From contig DDVI01000053.1 of assembly GCA_002345205.1 (NCBI GenBank), forward strand, positions 1-64,000: a DNA stretch of 64,000 nucleotides, in the 5' to 3' direction. Position 1 is the stretch's first letter. Every line of letters starts with the position of its first letter. The notes below the pieces were generated by a model that saw nothing but the letters and a program-made list of their open reading frames with translations, did not search any database and was not told the origin of the DNA. The translations under genes and the position numbers were made by a program. Source of the DNA: Bdellovibrionaceae bacterium UBA2316. GTDB taxonomy: Bacteria > Bdellovibrionota > Bdellovibrionia > Bdellovibrionales > Bdellovibrionaceae. Below are positions 17,061-26,929 of the stretch, one piece after another.

Positions 17061-18059
17061 TTATTTTTTTAATTTCAAATTAGCATCGTACAAATGACAT
17101 GCGACGCTTTGAGTGTTTTTGCCTTCTAACTTTGGAATGTGTTGAGCGCAGATGTCCATCGCGTGCGGGCAGCGAGGATGGAATGTGCAACCCGGCGGAG
17201 GATTAATTGGGCTAGGAACTTCGCCAGAAAGGGATTTCTTCATTGCCTTTTTGCCTTCACCGACGCGCGGGATTGCTGACAACAATGCCTGCGTGTACGG
17301 ATGTTTTGGACCATTGAACATTTCGTCGCGCGTTCCAATTTCTACGATTTTACCCAAGTACATAACGGCAACGCGGTCGCAGAAGTATTCAATTACGGAT
17401 AAGTCATGGGAAATGAAAACGTAGGTTAAACCCAATTGTTCTTGTAGGTCTTTAAGCAGATTTAAAATCTGTGCTTGTATGGAAACATCAAGGGCTGAAA
17501 CCGGTTCATCACAGATAATCAGTTTGGGATTTAAAGCGATCGCGCGTGCGATACAGATACGTTGTCTTTGTCCGCCAGAAAATTCATGCGGGTAGCGGTT
17601 AACATGAGAGGCTTTTAGCCCGACAAGCTCTAATAATTCTTTAACACGCTTTTCGCGCTCAGCACTGCTGCCAACGTTATGAATTTCAAATGGCTGCCTG
17701 ACGATCTGGCCAACGGTCATTCGTGGATCTAGGGACGCGTAGGGATCTTGAAAAATCATTTGGATGTCTTTACGTAAATTACGTAAAGAGCGACCGCCGA
17801 CTTTCAAAAAGTTTTGGCCTTCGAATTCAATTTCACCTGCAGTTGGTTCATATAGGCGGATGAGTGTTCGGCCAAACGTAGATTTCCCGCAACCGCTTTC
17901 ACCAACGAGGCCAATGGTTTCACCTTTGCGAACTTCAAGCGTGATATCATCAACGGCCTTAACGTGACCGACTGTTTTTAACAGCAAACCTTTTTTAATT
18001 GGAAAGTACTTTTTAACATTCGCCGCTTTGAGAATGATTTCGTTAGAAATTTCTTTCAT
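17061..18059 (-). CDS. oppF: Oligopeptide ABC transporter ATPase OppF
   Basis: A 332-residue cytoplasmic ATPase. Walker A GESGCGKST, signature FSGGQRQRI, Walker B LIICDEPVSALD and the switch His in ISHDLSVI are intact. The C-terminal oligopeptide/dipeptide transporter domain with GCTFHPRCPHAMDIC, a cysteine motif that can hold an Fe-S cluster in this family, is present. It heterodimerises with OppD. It lies 13 bases upstream of oppA and 11 after oppD. Confidence 0.93.
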   Translation of the reverse strand: MKEISNEIILKAANVKKYFPIKKGLLLKTVGHVKAVDDITLEVRKGETIGLVGESGCGKSTFGRTLIRLYEPTAGEIEFEGQNFLKVGGRSLRNLRKDIQMIFQDPYASLDPRMTVGQIVRQPFEIHNVGSSAEREKRVKELLELVGLKASHVNRYPHEFSGGQRQRICIARAIALNPKLIICDEPVSALDVSIQAQILNLLKDLQEQLGLTYVFISHDLSVIEYFCDRVAVMYLGKIVEIGTRDEMFNGPKHPYTQALLSAIPRVGEGKKAMKKSLSGEVPSPINPPPGCTFHPRCPHAMDICAQHIPKLEGKNTQSVACHLYDANLKLKK

Positions 18060-18070
18060 GTAACTGACCC

Positions 18071-19093
18071 TCAGAGTGGATTGAAGCAGGCCACACTGTG
18101 ATCAGGAGCGACCATAGTAGGCATTGGTTTTTGGTGTGAGCATTCTGATTTAGCACGCATGCAACGGTTTACGAATGGGCAACCCGCTGGTAGTTCATGA
18201 GGTGCTGGAACAGAGCCTTCGATTGTTTTCAAACGAGCCGAACGCTGACCGAGTTTTGGTCGCGATTCAATGAGTGCGGCCGTGTAGGGATGTTTTGGTG
18301 ATGTGAAGAGCGTCTGTGTCGGCGCCTTCTCGCACATTTGACCACCATACATAACTAGAACTTTATCTGACACTTCAGAAATGACGCCCAAATCATGAGT
18401 AATAAATTGAACACTCATGTGAAACTGGGATTGTAGTTTTTGAATTAATTCTAAAATCTGTGCCTGGATCGTAACGTCGAGGGCCGTTGTGGGTTCATCG
18501 GCGATCAAAAATTTTGGATCACACGATAAAGCCATCGCAATCATCGCGCGCTGTCTCATTCCACCTGATAATTGATGAGGGTAGTTTGTGTAGCGAGACT
18601 CCGGAGATGGGATACCTACGAGTTTAAGCATCTCGATACTGCGTTCGCGTGCTTCTTTTGGACTACATTTTTTATGCTTAATGATTTGTTCATCAATTTG
18701 GAAACCAATAGTTAATACAGGATTTAAAGCCGTCATGGGTTCTTGGAAAATCATGGCCATGTCGCCGCCGCGGATTTCTTCCATTTGGGATTCGGGTGCT
18801 GATAGCACATCACGGCCACCTAATAGAAAACGACCGCGCGTGATTTTGCCAGGGCGTTCGATTAATCGCATTAATGAAAATGAAGTTACAGATTTTCCGC
18901 AACCACTTTCACCAACAATACCTAAGGTTTCACCTTTATTGATTTCATAGGAAATATTGTTAACGGCACGGAATGGACCCGATTTTAAATAAAACGTGGT
19001 CTCGAGGTTTTCTACAGATACGAGCGCTCGTGAGTCAGATGACACGCTCAAAGGTTGCGAGTTCAATGATGGTTCGAGTGCTGACAAATTCAT
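18071..19093 (-). CDS. oppD: Oligopeptide ABC transporter ATPase OppD
   Basis: First gene of the opp operon, about 340 residues. Walker A GESGCGKSV, signature LSGGMRQRA, Walker B FLIADEPTTALD, and the C-terminal GCPFVNRCMRAKSEC cysteine motif mark it as OppD/DppD. The start is uncertain: ATG 19093 has six G immediately before it, too close for a normal ribosome site, and an in-frame TTG at 19102 is nine bases further out. The operon's promoter should lie in 19103-19187. Confidence 0.92.
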   Translation of the reverse strand: MNLSALEPSLNSQPLSVSSDSRALVSVENLETTFYLKSGPFRAVNNISYEINKGETLGIVGESGCGKSVTSFSLMRLIERPGKITRGRFLLGGRDVLSAPESQMEEIRGGDMAMIFQEPMTALNPVLTIGFQIDEQIIKHKKCSPKEARERSIEMLKLVGIPSPESRYTNYPHQLSGGMRQRAMIAMALSCDPKFLIADEPTTALDVTIQAQILELIQKLQSQFHMSVQFITHDLGVISEVSDKVLVMYGGQMCEKAPTQTLFTSPKHPYTAALIESRPKLGQRSARLKTIEGSVPAPHELPAGCPFVNRCMRAKSECSHQKPMPTMVAPDHSVACFNPL

Positions 19094-19187
19094 TCCCCCC
19101 AATTTGATCAGTTCCGTCTAATCACTGATTTATGGATTATATCAACTGACTTTCAGGGGCAATCTTTAAGTTCCCAGTTTTAAAAAA

Positions 19188-20213
19188 TTATCTCATTAAA
19201 CGTTGAACTGGTTCCATTTTGGCTACGATTTTTTCGAATGCCAACTCAAGAGCGCCACCTAAAATTCCGGAAATTTTTTCTGAAATGGGTTGTTTCTTTT
19301 CGTATTTCACTTTCAGAACAGTGCGTTCTTTAGAGGCATCTAAGATGTAGTCATCGCTGGTTTTTATTTGATCTATTAATTTCAGTTCTAAACACTGTTC
19401 GCCAAACCAGTATTCACCCGTTCCTACCTTTTGCACGTCTAGTTGTGGGCGATATCGGGAAACGAACGTTTTGAAAAGTTGATGGGTTTGTTCAAGCTGG
19501 CTTAGAAATTTTTCTTCACCCTTGGGTGTAATTTCTCCAAAGAGTGAAACTGTTCGTTTGTAATCACCGGCTGTGTACTCTTTGTAGTCTACGTCATATT
19601 TTTTTAACAGGCGATTGAAATTGGGAACTTGTGCGACCACGCCAATAGAGCCCACTATTCCAAATGGAGCGCATAAAATTTTGTTTGCCGTACAGGCCAT
19701 CAAGTAACCACCACTGGCGGCCACTTTGTCGACCGCGACGGTGAGTGGGATATTTTTCTCCCGAACGCGAGCTAATTCGCTGGCGGCTAAGCCGTAATTA
19801 TTAACTACGCCCCCAGGTGATTCCACGCACACTAAAACTTCATCTTTGTCCGAAGCTACGGTTAAGATAGCAGTGATTTCTTCACGTAAATTTTCAACTT
19901 GAGAGGCTTTTATATCGCCCTTAAAATCAACAACGAATAGACGAGACGCGTTTGCGTCTTTGTCTTTAGCGCTCTCTTTTTTTGCTTTTTTAAGTTTCTT
20001 TTTTTCTTCTTTCATTTGGCTTTTCTCAAGAAGAATCGACTTAAATGAATTTTCGTAACTAGTCATTTTTTCGTTTAGTTTTTCAACATCAAGGGCTGAT
20101 TTTAGTTGAGCCTTAAGAGTCACAGCCGCGATAACTAGGACAATTCCGGCAAAGAACAGAAATAGGACCAATGTTTTAACTGTAAAGACGCCAATTTCAG
20201 ACCAAAAATCCAT
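19188..20213 (-). CDS. sohB: Signal peptide peptidase-like serine protease SohB (S49)
   Basis: A 341-residue membrane-anchored protease. An N-terminal hydrophobic segment (about residues 10-32) is followed by a Lys/Glu-rich coiled coil, then the S49 domain with the nucleophile Ser167 in VAASGGYLMAC and general base Lys219 in AGDYKRT. S49 enzymes degrade signal peptides or membrane proteins on the periplasmic side. GAGGTCTCAT before the ATG supports the start. Confidence 0.92.
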   Translation of the reverse strand: MDFWSEIGVFTVKTLVLFLFFAGIVLVIAAVTLKAQLKSALDVEKLNEKMTSYENSFKSILLEKSQMKEEKKKLKKAKKESAKDKDANASRLFVVDFKGDIKASQVENLREEITAILTVASDKDEVLVCVESPGGVVNNYGLAASELARVREKNIPLTVAVDKVAASGGYLMACTANKILCAPFGIVGSIGVVAQVPNFNRLLKKYDVDYKEYTAGDYKRTVSLFGEITPKGEEKFLSQLEQTHQLFKTFVSRYRPQLDVQKVGTGEYWFGEQCLELKLIDQIKTSDDYILDASKERTVLKVKYEKKQPISEKISGILGGALELAFEKIVAKMEPVQRLMR

Positions 20214-20326
20214 ATGAGACCTCGAAGTGGTTTTATTTTGGATCTCATGATTCCTAAAATCGTTTAAAAAGTCGAGAGGAAAATAATTTAGATCCGAAAA
20301 TAAAAAAAAGTGCTATGATTAGTGGT

Positions 20327-21049
20327 ATGAACCTACCAGTTTGCCTTATGCTTAGTCTTGTTTTTGTTCTTCCGGCGTTGGCTCGCATTCAAGAGCACGA
20401 AATGGAGCAAGAGCGCCTGTCGGGTTACAAAGAGTATGTCGAGGAAAGTCAGATTTACGAACGGGAACGTTTGCGTAGTTATCGAGCGTATTTGGAAAGT
20501 GTCGAAAAAGACCTCTTTGAGAAAAACAAAGCCCTTCGTGATTTTAAGAAAACTAAAAAAATAGAGCAGCAGGAAAACGACGAGGCTGATAATTACAAAG
20601 AGTATTTAGACGTTCAGAAAAAAGAGCAGAAAACAGCCGATATAGCCCTTCAGGAGTACAGGAAAAACCAACGCCGCAGTAAAACTCTCGAATCAAAACG
20701 TGATTTTACAGAAGAGGAAGAATTGGGTATTTTTGTAGAACGTCCACGTTACGACTATAAAAAACGAGCGATGTACGGTGCTAAGCCAAAATACAAATCA
20801 GCCGCTAAAAGTGGATCGGGCGGAAGCTCGGGTTCATCTACACCTGATTTTGCCACGGATTCTGGCTATATCCCACCGCCACCCCCACCGATGCCGGCTG
20901 AAATCCCAAACGAACCGTTCTACGACGAAATCCCGCCACCGCCACCACCGCCGATGCCTTTCCCAGGCGACTACGGAAACGGAGATATGGGGGACGGGTA
21001 CATCCCGCCGCCACCGCCGCCACCACCCATGTTTGATGGTGAGTTTTAA
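20327..21049 (+). CDS. Exported coiled-coil protein with polyproline tail
   Basis: About 240 residues with a signal peptide (MNLPVCLMLSLVFVLPALA). Residues 20-140 are highly charged, rich in Glu, Lys, Arg and Tyr, and probably a long helix or coiled coil. The C-terminal 80 residues contain three runs of five to eight Pro separated by Asp/Glu/Tyr/Gly segments. I do not recognise the family. The ATG at 20315 is five codons upstream of the Met chosen here; neither has a strong ribosome site. It is divergent from sohB. Polyproline arms of this kind often span the periplasm or bind SH3-like partners. Confidence 0.65.
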   Translation: MNLPVCLMLSLVFVLPALARIQEHEMEQERLSGYKEYVEESQIYERERLRSYRAYLESVEKDLFEKNKALRDFKKTKKIEQQENDEADNYKEYLDVQKKEQKTADIALQEYRKNQRRSKTLESKRDFTEEEELGIFVERPRYDYKKRAMYGAKPKYKSAAKSGSGGSSGSSTPDFATDSGYIPPPPPPMPAEIPNEPFYDEIPPPPPPPMPFPGDYGNGDMGDGYIPPPPPPPPMFDGEF

Positions 21050-21154
21050 AAAACGGAGACAGACGGGCAACCGATTGTCGCAACCGTTTGACGATTGGCG
21101 TTTGAGGTTCCCGTCCTGTTTGTGTCTCTAAATATCAACTTTTAAATGGGGTTG

Positions 21155-22507
21155 TTACGCGGCCGAAGCCTTAGGATCTTTGAACATATTGCTAAACGTC
21201 TCGCACATCTCTTTACCCTTAGCTTCCATCTGTTTCAGGGTGCTCCAATTGTAGGTGTTGGATTCACCTAATCCCATCCACATTCCAACGAGTTTGTTGC
21301 GAACGATAAGAGGAACCATTGTGATGTTGCCGGGTACTTGTCCTTGATTCCAGAATTCGAAAAACTTCTCGTTACTTTCGTTAAGAACGATGTAGCCATG
21401 GTAGCTTTTCAGAGTGCTAGCGACGGTTTTAAATATGCTTGGCTCGTTTAAATCTAATTTTTCAAGATCTTTAGATCGAGGATTGATTGTGTCTGTCCAG
21501 GATACGGGAACGGCGTGCAGTTCGCTTGGATCTACAGCGATCAAGATGGATTTGTTAAATAAATTCGAAGCTTTAGAGAAAAAACCTTGGGTAATTGTTT
21601 CGAAGTTTGTTGGGTTGTCTTTTTTGATCGCGATAAAGTACGGAAGACCTTTATTGATCTCGCTTTGGATAGATGTCGGAAGGTTAGTGTTGCTAACGCT
21701 TGTCATGTTTGTGTTTGTAAAACCCGTATTGCTGTCTTTGATAATCTTTTTACCAGCCGAGGTTACTTCAACATTCGTAAATTTAAGTGAAATTTCTTCT
21801 CTAGTGGGTGTTGATAAGAGGTCTAAATTATCAAACGAAATTTCAGTCGGGGACGTTGTTGTTGGCTTGGGTGTGATTACGTCTGACGAGTTCGTTGATA
21901 GCGATTCCATAGAGAAATTTAAACCTTCCGGCTGTTCCTCTGAAGCTTCTAATGATAGGGACTGAGCTTCTGTTTCCTCTGGTTCGCCTAATTCAAAAAT
22001 TTCGGTTTTCTTTGAAACAGGTTTTTGAGTGGCGGCAGTCTGAGGTTTGGCGGGTTCTCCAATCAATTCTTTCATTTTTTTAGTCGCAGATTCGCTGCCT
22101 TTTTCAGAATTTACGTAGAACTGGTACGTACGTTGAATGTGCTTAAAATCTGCTAGCAAGAAAATAGGGTAAAAAGAAGCGGGAAAACGAGCTGGAATTT
22201 CTAAACACGCAATAAGAACATGACCATCCCACAAGCCAATAGGCACGATTTCTTCGGTCCATTGAAATTCAGACTTCCAAGCTTTCCAGTCTTCAAGAGA
22301 CGGTAAGTGTGTATTAAAGTAATCATCGTTGATCACAGGCAGATGGTAGGCGGTCTGCGCCCATTTCAGATACTGATCCATAGGAATAATCTTCTGACTC
22401 AGAGCAAATCCTAGCGGACTCAAAGGCGATTGAGCGGATTTGTATTTATTCTCGAAGTCAGCGAGATAATTTTGGAACTGCTGAGACCATTTTAAATTCA
22501 TTGCCAT
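21155..22507 (-). CDS. Uncharacterised protein with disordered middle
   Basis: About 450 residues starting at MAMNLKW. Residues 1-150 look globular and Trp-rich; residues about 155-300 are rich in Ser, Thr, Glu and Pro and probably disordered; the C-terminal 170 residues look globular again and vaguely resemble a GAF-like sensor fold (VPLIVRNKLVGMWMGLGES), but I would not assign it. There is no signal peptide or membrane segment. A longer frame to 22618 would run into the promoter region of iscS and is not favoured. Confidence 0.6.
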   Translation of the reverse strand: MAMNLKWSQQFQNYLADFENKYKSAQSPLSPLGFALSQKIIPMDQYLKWAQTAYHLPVINDDYFNTHLPSLEDWKAWKSEFQWTEEIVPIGLWDGHVLIACLEIPARFPASFYPIFLLADFKHIQRTYQFYVNSEKGSESATKKMKELIGEPAKPQTAATQKPVSKKTEIFELGEPEETEAQSLSLEASEEQPEGLNFSMESLSTNSSDVITPKPTTTSPTEISFDNLDLLSTPTREEISLKFTNVEVTSAGKKIIKDSNTGFTNTNMTSVSNTNLPTSIQSEINKGLPYFIAIKKDNPTNFETITQGFFSKASNLFNKSILIAVDPSELHAVPVSWTDTINPRSKDLEKLDLNEPSIFKTVASTLKSYHGYIVLNESNEKFFEFWNQGQVPGNITMVPLIVRNKLVGMWMGLGESNTYNWSTLKQMEAKGKEMCETFSNMFKDPKASAA

Positions 22508-22647
22508 CGAAATAGTGATCGGAATGAATTGAAAAATCTTTATGAAATATGCGGTTGTATCGATAAGTTTCCTCTTTGAGGTCCTGTAAAAAAGTAATAC
22601 AGAATGATCCCTTCTCATTAGGGCGGATTTATGGTATCGAGACCGCT

Positions 22648-23841
22648 ATGATTACTACCTTTGACGGGGTCTATTTAGATCACAACGCCACGACTCCGGT
22701 CGACCCATCGCTATTCGAGCTAGTTCCTGGCTGGATGTCGCAATTTGGGAATCCAAGCTCTATTCACCAAGCGTCGCGTGGACCTCGCACTCTTATTCGA
22801 GAGGCTCGCATGCATCTGGCGAATGCGCTGAACGTGTCGCCGCTAGAATTAATTTTTAATTCTGGCGCGAGTGAAGGAAATAACACGGTCATTAAAGCCA
22901 TTTGGGATCGTCGTGGTAAAGAGCGTCCTGAGTTTTTATGCTCGGCCGTTGAACATCCAAGTGCGATGAAAGCGATGCAAGCCATTCAGAAAAAGGGCGC
23001 AATCGTTCATTGGATACCGGTAAACAAAGATGGCGAATTAGATTTAAATTTTGTAGAACAGCATTTAAGTTCCAAGACAGCTCTCGTATCTGTAATGTCG
23101 GCCAACAACGAAACGGGAACTTTGTTTCCCTTAGCCCAGGTCGTAGATATGGCTAAAAACGTCGGTGCGCTTGTTCATAGTGATTGTGTACAAATGTTCG
23201 GCAAACATGCTCTAGATTTGAAAAAACTGGGAGTCGACTACGCGACATTTTCAGGGCACAAGTTTTACTCTCTAAAAGGTGCTGGGTTTTTGTACGCTAA
23301 AAAAACGGCTCCATTTGAAAATTTAATCGACGGTGGTGCGCAAGAACGTTTCCGTCGTGGTGGCACTGAGAATACGCTAGGTATCGCAGCTATGGGTCAT
23401 ATGGCGCAGAAAATGTCGGCAATGGATATGACGACAAAATTGATTGAATTAGGACGGCTGAGGGATCGGATGGAAGAGCGTCTAGTGGCGGAAATCCCTG
23501 AGCTTCATATAACGGCTCAAAAATCTCCGCGTTTGACGAACACGAGTCACATGATGATTGCAGGTATTGATGCGGAAACTCTGCTCATCAATTTGGATCT
23601 GGATGGATTTTTTGTTTCTACTGGAGCTGCATGCAGTTCTGGAAATCCAGAACCGAGTCCGGTGTTACTAGCAATGGGTTTTACTCGTAATGAAGCGCAA
23701 ACCAGTTTGCGTGTGTCAATAGGGTGGAGCACGAAAGAAGATGATTTAGAAAAATTTGTTGAGCGACTAAAAGAAATAGTATCGCGCTTAAGATCGATGC
23801 AGCGACAGATGAAAAAGGAACTAGATAATGTCACGGTCTAA
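22648..23841 (+). CDS. iscS: Cysteine desulfurase (IscS/NifS type)
   Basis: A 397-residue PLP enzyme that removes sulfur from Cys and holds it as a persulfide for Fe-S clusters and tRNA thiolation. It begins YLDHNATTPVDP, has the PLP lysine in SGHKFYSLKG (Lys205) and the catalytic Cys in GAACSSGNPEPS (Cys329). A longer frame from 22576 is rejected because the family N-terminus starts at MITTFDGVYLDH. Its last 14 bases overlap mnmA, so it is the probable sulfur donor for MnmA. No iscU or iscR lies nearby. Confidence 0.93.
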   Translation: MITTFDGVYLDHNATTPVDPSLFELVPGWMSQFGNPSSIHQASRGPRTLIREARMHLANALNVSPLELIFNSGASEGNNTVIKAIWDRRGKERPEFLCSAVEHPSAMKAMQAIQKKGAIVHWIPVNKDGELDLNFVEQHLSSKTALVSVMSANNETGTLFPLAQVVDMAKNVGALVHSDCVQMFGKHALDLKKLGVDYATFSGHKFYSLKGAGFLYAKKTAPFENLIDGGAQERFRRGGTENTLGIAAMGHMAQKMSAMDMTTKLIELGRLRDRMEERLVAEIPELHITAQKSPRLTNTSHMMIAGIDAETLLINLDLDGFFVSTGAACSSGNPEPSPVLLAMGFTRNEAQTSLRVSIGWSTKEDDLEKFVERLKEIVSRLRSMQRQMKKELDNVTV

Positions 23842-24913
23842 AAAAAGAGTACTAGTTGCGATGAGCGGTGGGGTGGATAGCTCTGTAGCCGCAGCGTTGC
23901 TGGTGGATCAAGGTTATGAAGTTATTGGCGCTACGATGCAAGTCTGGGATTATTCTCAGTGCGATATCGAAGAAGGTAACGGTACGTGTTGTTCAAGTCT
24001 GGACGTGGATGATGCGCGTTCGGTTGCTGATAAGATAAAAATTCCATTCTACGTGATTAATTGTGAATCTAAATTTAAAGAAAGCGTAATTGATCCATTT
24101 GTTGCGGACTACATGAAGGGGCAGACACCACTTCCGTGTGTGAATTGTAACACGTATTTAAAGTTTGATCATTTGATTCATAAAATGCGTGAGCTTGATT
24201 GTGATTACTTGGCAACAGGTCACTATGCCCAAATTCAAACTGAAAATGGCAAAAGCTTCATCGCCACATCCGTTGATGATTGGAAAGATCAAACGTATTT
24301 CTTGTTCACGACAAATTCAGAAATCATTCCAAAGTTATTATTCCCAATTGGTCACCTGCAAAAACCAGATGTTCGTAAAATCGCTGAAGACAAGGGTTTG
24401 GTCGTTGCCAAGAAAAAAGACTCTCAAGGTATTTGCTTTGTGGGCAATCAAGGCTACGGTAACTTTATTGAATCTCAAGTGGGTAAAAAAGCACTAGATG
24501 AAATGCGCGGTTTGTTTCGTCGTTATCCAAACGGTGAGGTTATGGGTGAACACAAGGGTATCCATCATTACACATACGGGCAAAGCAAAGGCTTTGGTTT
24601 AGATCATCACGAGAAAATGTTCGTTATCAAAGTGGACGCAGATACTAAAACAGTTTGGTTAGGTGACGAAGCGTACTTATTCGGTCATGATTTAACTTTG
24701 CGTGATATGAAATTGATGGATCAGTTAGATGAAGAGCAAATCTATAACGTGAAAATTCGTTACCAGCACAAAGGTGCACCTGCAAAAATTAAGAAAGACG
24801 GAAATGGTTTTAAAGTATCATTCGTTGATAAACAACGTGCGATTACTCCGGGCCAAGCCGCGGTAATATACAAAGATAAGAAATTGATAGGTGGGGGATG
24901 GATAGTCGTTTAA
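23828..24913 (+). CDS. mnmA: tRNA-specific 2-thiouridylase MnmA
   Basis: A 361-residue enzyme that makes 2-thiouridine at wobble position 34 of Lys, Glu and Gln tRNAs. It shows the PP-loop AMSGGVDSSV, CVNCN (catalytic Cys107) and GICFVG (Cys203, persulfide carrier). It overlaps iscS upstream and mtaB downstream, which fits sulfur relay from the desulfurase. The length is normal. Confidence 0.95.
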   Translation: MSRSKKRVLVAMSGGVDSSVAAALLVDQGYEVIGATMQVWDYSQCDIEEGNGTCCSSLDVDDARSVADKIKIPFYVINCESKFKESVIDPFVADYMKGQTPLPCVNCNTYLKFDHLIHKMRELDCDYLATGHYAQIQTENGKSFIATSVDDWKDQTYFLFTTNSEIIPKLLFPIGHLQKPDVRKIAEDKGLVVAKKKDSQGICFVGNQGYGNFIESQVGKKALDEMRGLFRRYPNGEVMGEHKGIHHYTYGQSKGFGLDHHEKMFVIKVDADTKTVWLGDEAYLFGHDLTLRDMKLMDQLDEEQIYNVKIRYQHKGAPAKIKKDGNGFKVSFVDKQRAITPGQAAVIYKDKKLIGGGWIVV

Positions 24914-26238
24914 ACCTCCAGTATCATACTTTTGGTTGTAAGGTTAATACTTACGACACGGGTTTGATTCAGAAAAATTTAAAAAACCATGCTAATCTTT
25001 TATCAACGTCTCCATTAATGGCGACCGAATTGGATAAGCCGGCCGTGCATATTTTAAATACCTGTGCGGTTACGAAAGAGGCGACTCAGCAAGCGGTTCG
25101 ATTGATTCGTAAATTAAAAGCGAAAGAACCGTTTTCAACGATTGTGGTGACGGGTTGTGCGGCTCAGGTCGACACGGAATCCTTTATCGATTTACCGTCA
25201 GTGGACCTTGTGGTCGCCAATTCTCATAAACATGAATTGCCATTTATCTTGGATGATTTTTTTCGTAAACGAAACACGGCGAAAACATTTAAGAGCAATA
25301 TTTTTAAAAAAGAAGACCTGGGGGTTGGCGGTGGTATCGAGGATTCGCACACACGTTCATTTTTAAAAATTCAAGATGGCTGCAATAGTTTCTGTTCGTT
25401 TTGTATTATTCCTTACGCGCGTGGGACATCGCGGTCATTGAAAGTTAAAACGCTTATCGATCGAGTCCTAGAATTGGAATCGCAAAATGTACAAGAAGTC
25501 GTATTGGCTGGTGTTCATATAGGTGACTATTATGATACAAACCAAAAGCTAGGCTTGGAAGGGTTGATTGAAACCATTTTAGCTAAAACAAAAATTCAAC
25601 GAATCCGCTTAGGTAGTTTAGAACCTATCGAAGTATCAGATCGATTGCTTGAAGTGTTTCAAGATTCCCGAGTGTGTTCGCATTTTCATATGAGTATTCA
25701 AAGTGCACAGTCAGAAGTTTTGAAAGAAATGAAACGTAAATACACACGTAGCGACGTGGAATCGGCTTTACATAAAATCGCCAACAAGGTTCCGAACTCG
25801 TATGTTGGGATGGATGTGATTACTGGTTTTCCAGTCGAATCAGAGAATGATTTTAAAGAAACTATGGAATCGTTAGCTTCGACTCCGTGGACTCGAATTC
25901 ATGTATTCCCGTATTCTGAGCGCAAAGGTACAAAAGCGGCCGTGATGGAATCATCTGTTCCGCACAGTGTTCGCAAGCAGCGCGCGGAAGAAATGCGTGC
26001 GCTCAGCAATCAGCGTTTACAACAACAAGCCGAAAAGCAAAAAGGCCTCTTGAAAAAAGCTCTGGTTCTTAAAAAAGGTCAAACATTGAGTCGTGATTAC
26101 TGGAACATAAAACTTCCAAGTCTAGATCCGGTAATGCTTGCTGGTTGGACTGGACATGAAATCGATGTGCGCATTGTCGGTGTTGAAGGTATTCCAAGTC
26201 AAAATGATTTTCACTTGATTGGAGAGCTCAATGGTTGA
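24898..26238 (+). CDS. mtaB: tRNA methylthiotransferase MtaB (MiaB-like)
   Basis: A 446-residue radical-SAM enzyme with two Fe-S clusters. The N-terminal cluster ligands are Cys14, Cys56 and Cys87 (TFGCKVN, NTCAVT, GCAAQ). The radical-SAM motif is CNSFCSFC at 162-169. The TFGCKVN opening is typical of MtaB, which methylthiolates t6A37 in tRNAs reading ANN codons, rather than MiaB or RimO. It overlaps mnmA by 16 bases and rnc by 8, so it is part of the same operon. Confidence 0.9.
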   Translation: MDSRLNLQYHTFGCKVNTYDTGLIQKNLKNHANLLSTSPLMATELDKPAVHILNTCAVTKEATQQAVRLIRKLKAKEPFSTIVVTGCAAQVDTESFIDLPSVDLVVANSHKHELPFILDDFFRKRNTAKTFKSNIFKKEDLGVGGGIEDSHTRSFLKIQDGCNSFCSFCIIPYARGTSRSLKVKTLIDRVLELESQNVQEVVLAGVHIGDYYDTNQKLGLEGLIETILAKTKIQRIRLGSLEPIEVSDRLLEVFQDSRVCSHFHMSIQSAQSEVLKEMKRKYTRSDVESALHKIANKVPNSYVGMDVITGFPVESENDFKETMESLASTPWTRIHVFPYSERKGTKAAVMESSVPHSVRKQRAEEMRALSNQRLQQQAEKQKGLLKKALVLKKGQTLSRDYWNIKLPSLDPVMLAGWTGHEIDVRIVGVEGIPSQNDFHLIGELNG

Positions 26239-26929
26239 TTCAAGTTGGGCCGCGCTTGAGCGCCATTTGTCCTACACGTTTAAAGATCATAAAAATTTAC
26301 AGAAGGCACTGACTCATAAAAGTTTCGTATCAGCGGATAAAGGTTTTAATAACGAAAAACTTGAATTCCTGGGGGATGCCGTTGTTGATTTAGTTTTTTC
26401 GGAATGGTTGCATGCGCAGTTTTTAAATGAAGATGAAGGGACGCTTTCAAAAAAGCGTGCGTCACTTGTAAATGAAACAGTGCTATCAGATGTAGCGTTA
26501 GAACTAAAACTGGATCAGTTGTTGATTATGGGTAAAGGTGAAATTAAATCTGATGGCGCTCGCAATCCACGTATTTTAGCTTCAGTGTTTGAGGCAATAA
26601 TCGGGGCCATATTTCTTGAGGTGGGCTACGAGATTGCCAGAAACGTGTGTCGTAACCTCTTTGCTAAACGAGTTGAATCGCTGAATTCAGAAATCCCATT
26701 TGAGAAGGACTTTAAAACACGCATTCAAGAAATTTATCAAAAGCAATACAAGCGCGTGCCTAAGTACCAATTAGTTGAAGAAGTGGGGCCACCTCATGAT
26801 CGTATATTTGTGGTTGAGTTGGTTTTTGATGAATCAGTGATTAGTAAAGCAAAAGGTAGATCTAAAAAAGAAGCAGAACAACGTGCCGCTGAAGAGGCGC
26901 TAAAGGTGTTAAATGAAAAACGGGTATAA
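26231..26929 (+). CDS. rnc: Ribonuclease III
   Basis: About 232 residues: an RNase III domain with the signature NEKLEFLGDAVVDLV (magnesium-binding acidic residues) and downstream FEAIIGAIFLE, then a C-terminal double-stranded RNA-binding domain ending KGRSKKEAEQRAAEEAL. It processes rRNA precursors and structured mRNAs. GGAGAGCTCA directly before the ATG at 26231 decides the start over the TTG at 26219. It overlaps era by 17 bases, the conserved rnc-era order. Confidence 0.95.
   Translation: MVDSSWAALERHLSYTFKDHKNLQKALTHKSFVSADKGFNNEKLEFLGDAVVDLVFSEWLHAQFLNEDEGTLSKKRASLVNETVLSDVALELKLDQLLIMGKGEIKSDGARNPRILASVFEAIIGAIFLEVGYEIARNVCRNLFAKRVESLNSEIPFEKDFKTRIQEIYQKQYKRVPKYQLVEEVGPPHDRIFVVELVFDESVISKAKGRSKKEAEQRAAEEALKVLNEKRV

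Noticed and set aside
20834..21083. Minus-strand frames opposite the polyproline tail
   Set aside because: Arg/Trp-rich translations of CCG/CCA runs on the other strand; no ribosome sites or family matches.
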